Source of the DNA: Amanita rubescens
Lineage: Eukaryota; Basidiomycota; Agaricomycetes; Agaricales; Amanitaceae
Direction: 5' to 3'
Length of the DNA: 64,000 nt
Assembly: GCA_015039365.1 (NCBI GenBank)
Contig: WION01000178.1
Span: 45,620-109,619 of the forward strand
Both the position numbers and the translations under genes were made by a program. Below, one piece after another: positions 45,144-56,084 of this stretch. Below the pieces are notes generated by a model. It worked only from the letters and a program-made list of their open reading frames with translations, did not search any database and was not told the origin of the DNA. Every line of letters begins with the position of its first letter. Position 1 is the first letter of the stretch.

Positions 45144-47114
45144 TCAGAAGTTGTCTTCTTCCAACAGACTATCGTCGTCCCATTCCGACTCGCAGTCAGA
45201 ATTCTTGCGTCTCCACGAAATCATAATATCCACAACGTCATCAATGGAAGGTCGTTTAATGGGATTTTGATCCCAACACCTTTCAATTAAATTCCATGCT
45301 TCATCTTCCAATGGTGGATTGGGCTTCCGCGGCGGGTGCTTCCCTTCCTTGACCTGCTGAACGGCGTAAAAAGTATTAGTCCCGAATGGCAACGAATTGA
45401 AATGGATCTGTACAATGATAAGCACTGTGATTGTGGTTCCACATTTGGACCACGTACCTCGTAATAGAGACATCCAAAGGCATAGATATCCGTCTTCTTT
45501 GTGTGTCTAATTTTATCCTCATCAACTAACAATTCCGGAGCGGCGAAGTGCTTAGACTCGACGGTTGCCGGCGCGTTTGAATCTCGAGATAAACCAAAGT
45601 CGGCAATCCTGACTCGGAGATTAGAATCGAGCAGGACATGGACCTATAGCAGGTTTAGTTAAGTTTGAAGGGACGACACTCGTGTACACTCACGCCACGT
45701 AAATCACAATGAATTACGCCTTCGTAATGCATGTATTGGACACCTTCGGCTACCCGCAAGATCTATCATGATTCATGAAACGTCAACGATCATGTAAAGT
45801 GATAATCACTGAGATCGATACCATTATTTCGACTTCGGAAGCGCTAGGATTCTTTTCATTTCTCCAGTTACGCAACGTTTCGTTCTCCATTAACGGGGAC
45901 ACTAGGTGTATGAACCCGGAATCCCCGTAAGTCCCGATGAAGGGCAACACGTAGTCATGAGAAAGAGTTCTCCACATAAGAACTTCTCGGATGACGGGCT
46001 CCTGGTCGAAATACTAAAAAGGATTAAATAGGATAATTGCTCCAACTAATGATGTGTGCTTACATGGTGACTGATGGTCGCTTGACAGCGATTCGATTAC
46101 CACGATAGGAGCCCTCGTGGACACTCGCATATCCTCCATATTCCATAGGCAAATTGCTATTTATCTGGACCTCGTTCTTATTAATTAAGACGGATTGAGG
46201 TACAACATGTGCCCCTAATCCAAGCTTGAGCATGAGGCGCCTCGCTCTATAATTACCTTCTCGAGACGTCGTTACGCGAAGCAAGTTATGGTCCAAAAGC
46301 TGAAAAAATGTTAGTTTGACAGGCTGTAAAGCATAAAAACTCACGTAGACAATCAACTCGATTAGACTCGAAGCATCCATTTTGTTATTCACTTTCGATG
46401 GTATCTTCGCATAGTCATGCATGCTCAGTAGATAATTCATGAAGTCAACGGTGCTGAGAGGAACAACGGTCATCACATGTTCACCAGGCTACGAAATATG
46501 CTCAGCACCAGAGAAGGAAGAAGATGAAGTCAGTATCATACCCCTTTCTCCTGGAGAACCTTTAGCAATGCAGCTAGAGACGCATCAGAGTTTGATGTAC
46601 TTGGGTAGCGTGCAGTGACTGCATTTATAAGTTTCCCAATTGTATGACGATCAATGTTTCGGGGATCCAAGGATCGTGGAGGTCGTAACGCGTCCCCTGA
46701 GGCGACAGACGTGGTAGGGCAATGATAATTATTGACGATCTGTGAAATCGGAATTATTGACAAATCTTGCACAACTTGGATACCTAAGCACAATAACCTC
46801 TGTAAATTGGCTACCGGTCACAAAGACGCTGTGTGCCCCATGGAAAAGGCCGCCCTGAAGATCTCCTGACATGCCAATTACGGAGGTGGAGACATCTATG
46901 TGTATAATGAAGTCATCGGCATCTTGCTTACTGTGGCCGCTGTAGTACGCGGCATGTTTGGAAGTTGACTGTAATACTTGTTAAATCGTAGGTTTGAGGT
47001 AAGCAATCATGGTGCTGACCTGCCCGTGTTGCTGACATTATTCCTATCACTCTCGCAAAGATCAGACATTGATAGTGCACGCTTGCGAGAGGTTGTCGAG
47101 GATAAGGGCTCCAT
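45144..47114 (-). pseudogene. Gene L: J-related kinase without NACHT, frameshifted
   Basis: Nine exon-like segments can be followed: 47114-47037, 46968-46792, 46739-46542, 46488-46345, 46299-46064, 46013-45822, 45762-45694, 45643-45458 and 45407-45144. They encode a short N-terminal part with a motif VFVTGSQFTEV, then the same kinase module as J. Between the VAVK lysine and the next exon, 10 bases are missing relative to J, so exon 5 (236 nt versus 246) no longer joins exon 6 in frame. The catalytic HCDLRGTN is HCDLRGVH, losing the conserved Asn. DFG and APE are intact. The intron after exon 5 is identical in J and L over its full 50 bases. The end has an acidic tail (SEWDDDSLLEED) absent in J. 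Either a recent pseudogene or a gene making only the N-terminal part. Confidence 0.75.
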
Positions 47115-47850
47115 GGTGATGGCGAGAGCGAAAGATGAAGGGAAGGCGCCTCATCATGGCGCTAGCGTCCGTGTCCGAGTCACAGCCTCACCTAAGGCTG
47201 TGCTCCTCGTCAGTTTTTCCCTCTACACGACATTATTCTGCGAAAGGGATGAGCTAGACTGTTAGAGGTTCTGTTCAAACCAAGGTAAAATAGGATACCG
47301 ATTGGGAATTTCACTGCGCCGCTTTGCTCCTCATCTCGTCAGCTTTCTCGCCGCCATACCGTCCCTGTCAATTCCCACCTCTCCATCCTGCTCATAGAAG
47401 CAGACTTTTCTCTGAATCACCGGCATACTGAAGAGGATGACGCGATCGGGATAGAGTCTGTGCGTGCCGGTAAGGGACGGTCAACACAGGTACATCCCCA
47501 ACGGGCTCGTTCCTTGCACTGATGGACACCACCGGTTCCCCCATGTAAGGTACCAGGGTACTCCAGCCCATACGGAATCCGCGCCCACCGGCGTCTCGCT
47601 CATCCGGCAATGGTAACCCTGGATCTGCGGTGGGTCCATGAATGACCTGGCCACATTGATCATCGATCACCAGTGAGCGCTGTTCGCGTCATATTCGAAA
47701 TCAATATTCGCCTGAGGTGGCAAGTATGGAGGTGGAAGATGGAGTAAGTGTCGGTGTTTGACATTGCTGGATGTATTGGATGAAATTGAAAATTTGATAG
47801 GCTTGGCAACCGACGCGTGACGGCGGCACCACCGCGCTCATTATTTGAAA
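46550..47850. repeat. L/M duplication, copy 1
   Basis: It covers the first three exons of L and about 0.7 kb of upstream sequence, and matches about 48330-49478 in the same orientation, offset about 1.6 kb. The upstream part is especially clear at 47392-47850 versus 49008-49478. Confidence 0.75.
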
Positions 47851-48084
47851 ATTCATTAATCATTGGAGAACTTCAAAAAAAAGCACGCTCTAACCTATCT
47901 CATTCCTGGTAAATATGTAAACGATCCAATCCTGGAATACGTATAAAAGCTTTGAAAAATGCACTCAGTAAACAACTCAGAACTATCTTACGGAACTATA
48001 TGTTAGTATTATTGCTTTGAAAACGCTAATAGAATGGTTATTCTGGCATCAGGCCAAGCGGGAAATCTTTGAAATGATGAAAAC
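47115..48084. other. Upstream of L; no gene
   Basis: Duplicated non-coding sequence. Minus frames at 47670-47392 look open but are not conserved as protein in the copy at 49.0-49.3 kb, so they are not called. Confidence 0.5.
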
Positions 48085-48746
48085 AAATCATAATATGTCC
48101 ACGGAAGGTTGTCTAGTAGGATCTTGGTTCCAGTATCTTTCGATCAAGTCCCATGTTTCGCCACTTAACGGTGGATCAGTGAGCCCATCGAGGACGTTTT
48201 CCCAGCTTGACCTCAATGACTTGGACGTAAGAGAATTTATCAAAATAGGCCTCCATGGATGCTTTGAGGATCCCAATTTCACGATTTGATGACTTTTCCA
48301 ATGGAGGTTAAATACCCGTATCTAGCAATGAGCGCATCCATGGTAGAACTGCATTTAAAAGCTTTACAATTGTATGATGGTCAATGTTTCGGCCATGCGA
48401 GGTTCCTAACTTTCGTAATCCGCCCGCTGGGACGGCAGATATGGTAGGGGAATGATAATTATTGACTATCTGCAGCATCGGAGTTATTAAATAACACATC
48501 TCACACAAAGGATGGATAACCTCTGTAAATTGGCTAGCAGTCACAGCGACGTTGTGAAAAAGACTATTCAGAAGATCTCCTGACATATTTGTTACAGCGA
48601 GGTCGACATATACAAAATTGGCAATCCTCGTACTCACTGTGGCAGTCATCCACACTAATCTTCTTAGTTTTCTTCTTGTCACACTCGCAAACATCAGACT
48701 TTGATGGTGCATGCTTGCGAGCAGTTGTCGAGGATGAAGGATCCAC
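48085..48746 (-). pseudogene. Gene M: truncated relative of L
   Basis: The N-terminus is like that of L (MDPSSSTTARKHAPSKSDVCE versus MEPLSSTTSRKRALSMSDLCE), followed in another frame by NMSGDLLNSLFHNVAVTASQFTEV and IVNNYHSPT, both matching L. The kinase is almost wholly deleted: after about 48300 the sequence jumps to a fragment of the last kinase exon (ETWDLIERYWNQDPTRQPS), out of frame with what precedes it. It shows the same N-terminal motif region as L but cannot encode a kinase. Confidence 0.75.
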
Positions 48747-49478
48747 AATGATAGCGGGTGTGGAAGATGACGGGAAGGCATGACGGTCTGAGCGCTAGTT
48801 CTCGTTAGTCACTGGTCAAGGCTGTGTGCTCTCGGCCTCTGCTCTCCTTATCGACATTGTCCTGCAGAAGAGACGGGTTGCAGCGTTAATGGTTTGCTTC
48901 AACTCTCTAAGGTAAAAAGGCGTACCGCATGCCATCTCGTCTACTCGTCCCTATTGTCGCTAGAACCCAAGCACCCTGTCAATTCCCAGTCTTCCACTGA
49001 ATCTCACTCATAGAAGCAGGTTTTTCTCCGAATGCACCACGGGCATACTGAGAGGAAGGTTCCCGGCACGAATGGGATAGGGTATGTGCGGTAACGGACG
49101 CCGGTTAACCTTGCAGGTACATCCCCGACCGGCTCTTTCCTTCGTATTGATGCGCTGATGGACATCACTGGTTCCCCTATGCAAGATAGCAAGGTTTATC
49201 GACCGATACGGAGTCTGCGCCCACTGGCGGCTCGCCCATCCGGTAATAGCAACTCCGGATCTGCGGTGGGTCCACGAATGACCCTGCTTCAATGATCACC
49301 GGTGGGCGCCGTCCAATTGCGTCATGTTCGGAATTCAGTATTCGCCAGAGGCGGCAAGTATGTATGGAGGCGGAAGATGGAGACGGTGTTTGACGTGGCT
49401 GGATTTATTTTGATGAAAATTTGTTGGCAGGCGCGCGACGCGCGTGACGACGGCACCGCAGCGCTCGTCATTTGGATG
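48330..49478. repeat. L/M duplication, copy 2
   Basis: Partner of 46550-47850, in direct orientation. Borders are approximate. Confidence 0.7.
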
Positions 49479-49694
49479 AAAAAAGTAAATATTGCACGCT
49501 CTGGATCTCGTTCTCGGTATACAGCGTCCGAGCTCTCTCAGCGAAGATTGTCGGGTGAGAAACTGAAAGGCCAATATATCTCACCAAACATACTCATTTT
49601 CCCTGTTTCTAGAGGTGCCTTCGTACGGTGTCAAGTCATCATACATAACAAGCCAGGTTGCTCTCCTCGTCTAGCTGAGACTAGCTCCGCTCGT
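48747..49694. other. Upstream of M and of gene N; no gene
   Basis: It contains duplicated sequence to 49478, then a short repeat (49479-49612) that recurs at 51345-51470. An in-frame extension upstream of gene N runs through this repeat and is considered leader, not protein. Confidence 0.5.
49479..49612 (+). repeat. Short direct repeat flanking gene N, copy 1
   Basis: About 130 bases nearly identical to 51345-51470, apart from an indel of roughly 9 bases near 49530. Both copies end in a TTTCTAG that could serve as a splice acceptor. The copies bracket gene N in direct orientation. Confidence 0.85.
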
Positions 49695-51183
49695 ATGTCT
49701 CCAACCGTTCTCAATACCGAGGCTTACACAATGCAAACCAGCCTCCCAGATCTCCCTTTTACGAACTATGGAGACGCAGAACCTCGTCCAAATGCTCCCC
49801 ACAGTACTTCCAAATCAACTCCGCGAAAGTATTCTAAGACCGACCTTCAGACGCTCATGCCTTGGGACTCCTTCCCTGATGACATTGACCAAGTCATCCA
49901 ATCTGCAATCAACCATGCCAATTTACCTCTTACTCCATTCATCCTCAATATCCCAACAATGTCAAGATTCGTGGAAAACGAACAAAAGCTTCATACTCAC
50001 GCAACAGTCGCATTACACGAGGGGGTCGAACGGGTCTTGCAGATGTTTGGGGTGAATGGATGGTTCGCCCTGCCAGGCGGCGGGAATGCTGCGATTATAG
50101 GAGATCCGGATTTCTCGTGGGTCATGGACGGTCCTCCGGGTCAGGCTGCACAGCTGCACCCGAAACTTGTCGTATGGTGTCTCTGTCACTACATGTGTAT
50201 TCGCTAAATCTCGCTGATGTAGATTGAGTACAAAACCTGGTGGTCTGTGGATCTGGTGATGAAGAATCTTCTCGATGCCTTCGATGGCACTCGTCATGAC
50301 ACCCCCAGTACACGATCCTTACACGCTCTCGAACAAACTTACGGATATATGACTTTTAACAATAACAAGTTTGGTATCCTTAGCAATTGGAAGCGTGCGT
50401 TGTTCCTGCGCCGTGCCGAAACGCAAGATCGCAAGACCCTTGAATATTACCTCGTCGAACTGGATGGACCTCTCTCGATGTTGAAAGCGTGGGTCGGCAT
50501 GATATTGCTTGCAAGGGACAACTGGTTCTATGCATCCCCCACCCCATCCCGCCCCCCCCACGGATCGGCATTTCAGAGCCTCGAAGGCTCCCCGCAAGGA
50601 AAGGAGGGCAGCCGTTGCCAACGCTGAAGGATATCATATGCAGCCTGTCAATAGTACCTACCAGTGCCTCCCTATAGACTTTCGCCTATGTCACTTTGAC
50701 ATCAGCACCGCTCGCCGTGGATCGAGCGGTTGCACAGTAAGAGCGCAACTTCTACCACGATCTGCCGGGGGAAATATTACCCAAGTTGTCTGCAAAGTTG
50801 TCGATATCACGCGCTATCCCGAAGTACCAAATCCCCTAGAAGATGAAGCCCGTGCCTACGCCGCTCTACAAGACCTCCAAGGCGATGTGATCCCCATACT
50901 GCGCGGCTTCTACGAAGTTTGGGGGATTGTGCGTTTCCTTGCTTTAGAACCTGTCGGCGATGCTATTTCCGAGGACGAACCCATTGACCACGCCCTTCGC
51001 ATGAAGATGAGGACGGCTTTACAACGCGTTCACGATGCTGGATTTATCCACGGCGATATTGCACGTCGTAATTTTTGCAGGACAGAAAACAACGATGTCT
51101 TCTTGGTGGACTTGGAGGGATCTCAACTTTCCGTGAACCCAGCTGATTTGATTGATGAAATGAATCAAGTAGATGAATTGTAG
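49695..51183 (+). CDS. Gene N: basidiomycete-type kinase-like protein with a frame change
   Basis: Exon 1 (49695-50171) is followed by a 51-base intron and a long exon 2 (50223-51183). The N-terminal part (about 300 residues) has TDLQTLMPWDSF, GVERVLQMFGVNGWF and LSMLKAWVGMILLARDNWF. The C-terminal part is a small kinase-like fold of the type seen in mushroom FunK1/RIO-like genes: ARAYAALQDLQGDVIP, a catalytic-type loop GFIHGDIARRN and a metal-binding-type FLVDLEG. Between the halves the open frame changes near a run of eight C (50552-50559), and no GT-AG intron restores it, so the gene is either a pseudogene or carries a sequencing or assembly error in that run. The stop is at 51181-51183. 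Its catalytic activity is uncertain. Confidence 0.65.
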
Positions 51184-54100
51184 ATTCTACTTATACTCCC
51201 AAATTTGACTGTTTGCAACCGTGACCAAACATGACAGTGAACGCTCCTGTTCACGAGTGATCCCCAGTCAAAGGTCTGTCTCCCCGAGATCGCCAGAATT
51301 AGCCTGAGGCAGCTAACATCTGTTCTGCAAGGCTCATCATTGCGAAAAAAGTAAGTATTGTGCGCTCTGGATCTCGTTCTCGGTATACAGCATCTCAGCG
51401 AAGATTGTCAGGTGAGAAACTGAAAGGCCAGCATGTCTCACCGCACATACTCATTTTCCCTGTTTCTAGTGCTTCCAAAACGTCGAACTGGAACATCCTG
51501 AAATCAACATCCGGACGACTTGAAAAGGTGCACCTGGGTGAACGCGAACTTGTAGCGCAATACTGTAATTATCATATGATTATCGTCGATGTCGATCGAG
51601 TCAGCGACCCTAATCTCCATCTGATCAATTTTGTTTGGTGCAGTGGTGTTGTGTAGATCGTGTTCCGCCGCCGGTAACTTTTTATTACCCAGCTGATATA
51701 TTACAATGAACGCCATGATGCGCCTCTCCTACGATTCTGGAATAGCTTTATCCGTTACACTTTAGCTATATGAGCACTAGGGGCGGTCTGCTGCAAATAG
51801 AAGCAGAGCTACGCATCCAGTATCTGGCCTCAACGTTCTCATGTTCCTTACTTTCCGCTGATGCGTTTTCTCCCGCAGAGTTCCCACAAGACAATTACGA
51901 TTGTCCTTAATCGTCATTGACTTTCTTGCGTCTCCTAATATATCCATTTCATGTCTTATATTGCCTTTATGGTACCTGGTATAGGAAGTTCAATGTTATC
52001 TTTAGCCCCATCATAGTACCAACAATGGCAGTGTCCCGGTACGTTACCCAACTGATAGATTGTAAAACAGGGAATGGCGAGTGACCGTGCTCGCCATTCT
52101 AGCGTGCTAGCCACATGGATATCCAGGGCCTACTACATATTAGTGCCTCGCCACCGGCAGAATGTATCACCGTCATATGGTCTAGACCGTATTCAGGGCA
52201 CTTTTTAACAATAGAAGCAGTCCAACGGAACCGCCAATACTGAACCGGTGTTCGTTCAAACTTGAATCAGTGGCAACGCCGCGGAAAATGCATGACCCGA
52301 AAGGCCTCTGCACCCCAGTTTAAACATGATATCGAAAATGGCGCTTGGCATGTTTGATGATAACCTGTGACTTTTACGACATAACACCACTTAGGCAATG
52401 TTGGAAGACATCAGTGTCTGAACGGAATTCGATCATCAGAATCAGAGGAACAACTTGGTAACCACATGGCAGGGCGCTTACCCCGATAATCAACGTCGAA
52501 CGAAGCTAAAGCCACCAATTCATTGGGATATCCGGGATGGAGAAGGTCCGGGTCTCCTTCCGCAATTGAACAGTGATAGGTATTCGTCTGTCGCGTATCC
52601 GCAGCAGGTACACATAACAATCATTACGCGCCCATAACATGAAGGTGTGAGCGTGAGCGAGTCTTTCTTCAGTCTTCAAAAGGATAGACAATCTTTAATG
52701 TCCTGTCGGTCCTATGTCCGTAGATGAGTTATATGAAAGATAAATGAAAAGAGCGCTCATTCATATCCTTCGAGGCCCTCGCTCCAACGGTTCTTCAAGT
52801 TTCATCGATTCGATTTCCTAGATCCATGACCGTGAGACGAGGTATCAGAAAGAGCCATAGCTAGGTTGATGGGTTACGAGACTATGCGCATAAGGTTTGC
52901 GAAAGATACTTACTTTCTCATGCGACATGGGTGCGGGCGGATCCAGCCTGCCGGAGCCAGCCTTCCATTCTTGCAATAGGTTAGAGCGCAGATAACTTGA
53001 CTATCCAGAATTTAGAATTTCAACCGTCATTCAGTTCTCCTTACGGCCCTCGAGTATCTAGATGGTGGAGCAGGAGATACTCCGTCGCTTAACTTGCTCA
53101 AGATCTTCGCGGCCTGGATATACGTGTTTTCGGGGATGTTGGTCTCATCAGAAATCAGGTGTCAGGGTGTGTCGTGCTGTAATCGTTCGGAGAGTTATGT
53201 ATTGAGTTCTGCAGTTTGAAGAGATAGACAGTTCGCTTGCAGCGGTTGCATCGGAGCGGTCACGCGAGATCGTATATATTAAAAGTCACGTGCCACCCGG
53301 CCCTAAAGTTGCACAACCGCGTCTCCCGACTTGACGACAAAGTTGCCTTGGAGACTACGTATCACAACCGATGTTTTTATTGTGCTCTTTATTCTTCAAT
53401 TGGTGAATGTCTTTGCCAGCCAGGGCTTCCATCGCAACGCCATCGATCTCCAGGAAATGAAGTCCTGATGAGGCTAGAGTTATTCATTACAGGTGGCGAG
53501 TGTGGTCCGAACCAGCTCCTGGTTACACGAATTGGAACACAATAACGCCGTTAAGCACCGCAATTAGGTCTGGTGAGTGCAAAAGACTCGATTTAGCAGC
53601 TCATAAACCATCCTTGTTCTTACTAAAAGCGTACAAAGAGCTTCCGGCTTGCCGAGTGCACTGGTCACTAAGAAACGTGTGTAAATGTGCAATAGCTTGT
53701 TAAGAAGCAAGGATGACTATTTCCTGTGCATTCGATGCCATTGTTCTACATGAATGTGGTAAGATGATAAAATAGGTTCACGAAAAATCCCTTTTTGTTT
53801 CATTTTTGCGGCAACACGTCGGTGTCACGCAATAATTGTGGGCACCGCATTATTAAATTCGAAAGGGGCAAATATGCTCGAGGTAATGCCGCTGAACGGT
53901 TATTTTTGATTACAAGGAAACCAGAGGTGAAGAACACCTTCTTGCAGGATAAGCCGGTTAACCTTGCTCTAATCCTGGAAGAAGGCCTTCTGAAGCACGG
54001 TAAAGGCGTGTTGCATATATAAAGCATCCCTATTTGTGCCGCTAAAGCTCTCCACACTCTCTTTCGCTCTACTACCTTGCCGCTCAGTACCCGGTCTGAC

Positions 54101-54654
54101 TTGTATCTACCTCGATTTGTGGCATCAAGAAACGGAAATAATCCGGTGATGAACTGATTCCCTTCCTATTCGGACTCGGACTGCACCGCTGGCATTGCTC
54201 CTTGCATCGCTTTCATGTCATTCTCCTCCGCTCATAATCGGGCTTGCCAGCGATAACATATCACAAACACTAACTTCCTTTTTTGATTCTCACCACGATA
54301 GCCAGATATGATCAACCGAAACCGAACATGGTAACTTAAAGGGAAAGGTCGTATAATCGTTGGTTACCGGCACCGAAACTGCCATCCACTTATTCCCCAA
54401 AGTCGACGATACCTAATCTGTCCAAATCCACGACCCAAACCAACCTTGAGCGCTCTCCCAACTCGAAAAGTAAGTACAGGTTCAAACATACGGACGGAGA
54501 GAGAACATTCCTCACATCAATTTCACAGGAACTCGGAAATTGAGATCACCGAAAGACATTCGAGACTTACCTTTTCCCAAGCCCCACCGATACTGTGACT
54601 CGCTCGCTAGCTAGCGTGGGCATCTTCAATTCAAGCTTTCCCCCAGTGCGAAGA
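51184..54654. other. Gene-poor stretch
   Basis: No gene is supported over 3.4 kb apart from the short repeat. Two minus-strand stretches have coding-like composition but no joinable exons: about 52605-52411 (LLHPGYPNELVALASFDVDY) and about 53145-53030 (IQAAKILSKLSDGVSPAPPS). They may be exons of a decayed or unrecognised gene. Confidence 0.4.
51345..51470 (+). repeat. Short direct repeat flanking gene N, copy 2
   Basis: Second copy of the repeat at 49479-49612, lying 160 bases after the stop of gene N. Confidence 0.85.
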
Positions 54655-54945
54655 TCATGGCCATCCCCGAATCGAGTCTACTACATTGACATCCCCGAAC
54701 CCTAAACCCACGCACTTGCTCAGGAGTTCACACACGCGAGGGCCATCACCCTTTCCAAAGAGTTCCATGCACCTAACCCATGGCTTCGCCCGCACATCCG
54801 CATTAATATCAATAAAGGGTAAGATAACCTCTTTTCCCGAGAACTGAGTCCGACTCGAGCCGTGGTAAACAACGGAGACAATGACTTTCAATGAACTACT
54901 TACTAACGAACTAACGATGTCGTAAAAGTTTTCCGGGTCGCCCAT
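54655..54945 (-). CDS. Small hypothetical protein
   Basis: A 96-codon single-exon frame with plausible protein character: MGDPENFYDIVSS, a hydrophobic beta-like SLKVIVSVVYHG, VRCMELFGKGDGPRVCELLSKC and VDSIRGWP. No family is recognised, and there is no paralogue in the window. A cryptic intron from a GTAAGTAG donor near 54905 is possible. Called only because composition is unlike the surrounding shadow frames. Confidence 0.3.
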   Translation of the reverse strand: MGDPENFYDIVSSLVSSSLKVIVSVVYHGSSRTQFSGKEVILPFIDINADVRAKPWVRCMELFGKGDGPRVCELLSKCVGLGFGDVNVVDSIRGWP

Positions 54946-56084
54946 GCGCTACCCGACATAGTGGTGAACGACCAAGCGAGCAGGTTTCCCGTCGAAATTT
55001 CGAATGTATTATGTGTCATGGAATTACATCACTCCAACCCCCGTGTTCCTCCGTCCTTTTCGTCATGGGTAAAGCAGCGGATTTGGTCAATTCCGACGAT
55101 AAGGTCCCCAAGTCAGGTCCCAAAGGTCCACATACACACAGACATCACCCAGCGCCTCAGGCCCACGCTCACGCTTATACAGTGCTAACTTACCCGCCCG
55201 CACGAGATCTCAAACTCGCCCGTGGTTTCTCATGTCGTCCCAAAATGGCAAATCTTATCCTCAACGCCGCAATAACGCCCCCAGTTTTTTCTGATTGGAC
55301 TCTTTGCGGAATTAGGTTATATTACTCAATCTCATTTCATCATCAGTTCATCATCTTTTCCCGCCTTATTGTTCTCTTGCGATTGCTTCTTTTCCTGAAC
55401 GAATCTAAAGAGACTATGGCTCACTCGGCACGGCACGAACATTATACACACACAACACACACACACACTTTATTTATTCACAGCCCCGTTCGCGGATATG
55501 GTCAGAATCAAAAAAGAAAGATCCAATAAGCAAGTGGGTGGGTATGTATGTACACAAGCACACGAGCGTTAGTAGCAATAAGTTGACCGGTGATCGAGTG
55601 GGGCGGACGATGGAAGAAATAATAAGACACGGGGGAGGGAGGAGGGGGGTATGGGTATATGCGAGAGTTCATGATGGTATGTATGGATATGAGTATATGA
55701 ACAGTTCGTGAGGGGGAATCAATAGGTACGTCGTGAAAGATCAAGTTCGGCCGTGATGAACGTGAGGATGGATGTTGAGACGGACCGCCATCAAGACGTG
55801 TTCAACTCGGATGCGGACTGGTATGCGGTAGAGGAAGAGTAGGGGGCCTAGGTGTACAGATGAAGGGAAGCAGTTGAACAGAAATATACAAGTGGGCTTC
55901 CACGAACGCGACCAGGGGGGGTAAAGAGAACAGAAAACATATATAAAGATACCTGATCGATTCGAAAGAATGTGATGACGTGCGGGGGACTATGCAAAAG
56001 AAAAGTCTTGGGGATCTCATATCCATACAGAGGTATACCAAGATAATCCGGATGCTTGACGCACAGCGCCGCGCGTTCCGACAC
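54946..56084. other. Intergenic with CA microsatellite
   Basis: No gene supported. A short CA repeat lies at about 55445-55467. The 172-codon plus frame at 55011-55529 runs through it and has no protein-like features. The portion from 55500 on is the 3' flank of the HMG-box gene. Confidence 0.45.

Noticed and set aside
47392..47670. Minus frame of 92 codons upstream of L
   Set aside because: The duplicated copy at 49.0-49.3 kb does not keep the same frame, so it is not under protein selection.
55011..55529. Plus 172-codon frame with His-Thr repeat
   Set aside because: It runs through a CA microsatellite and lacks any protein-like region.
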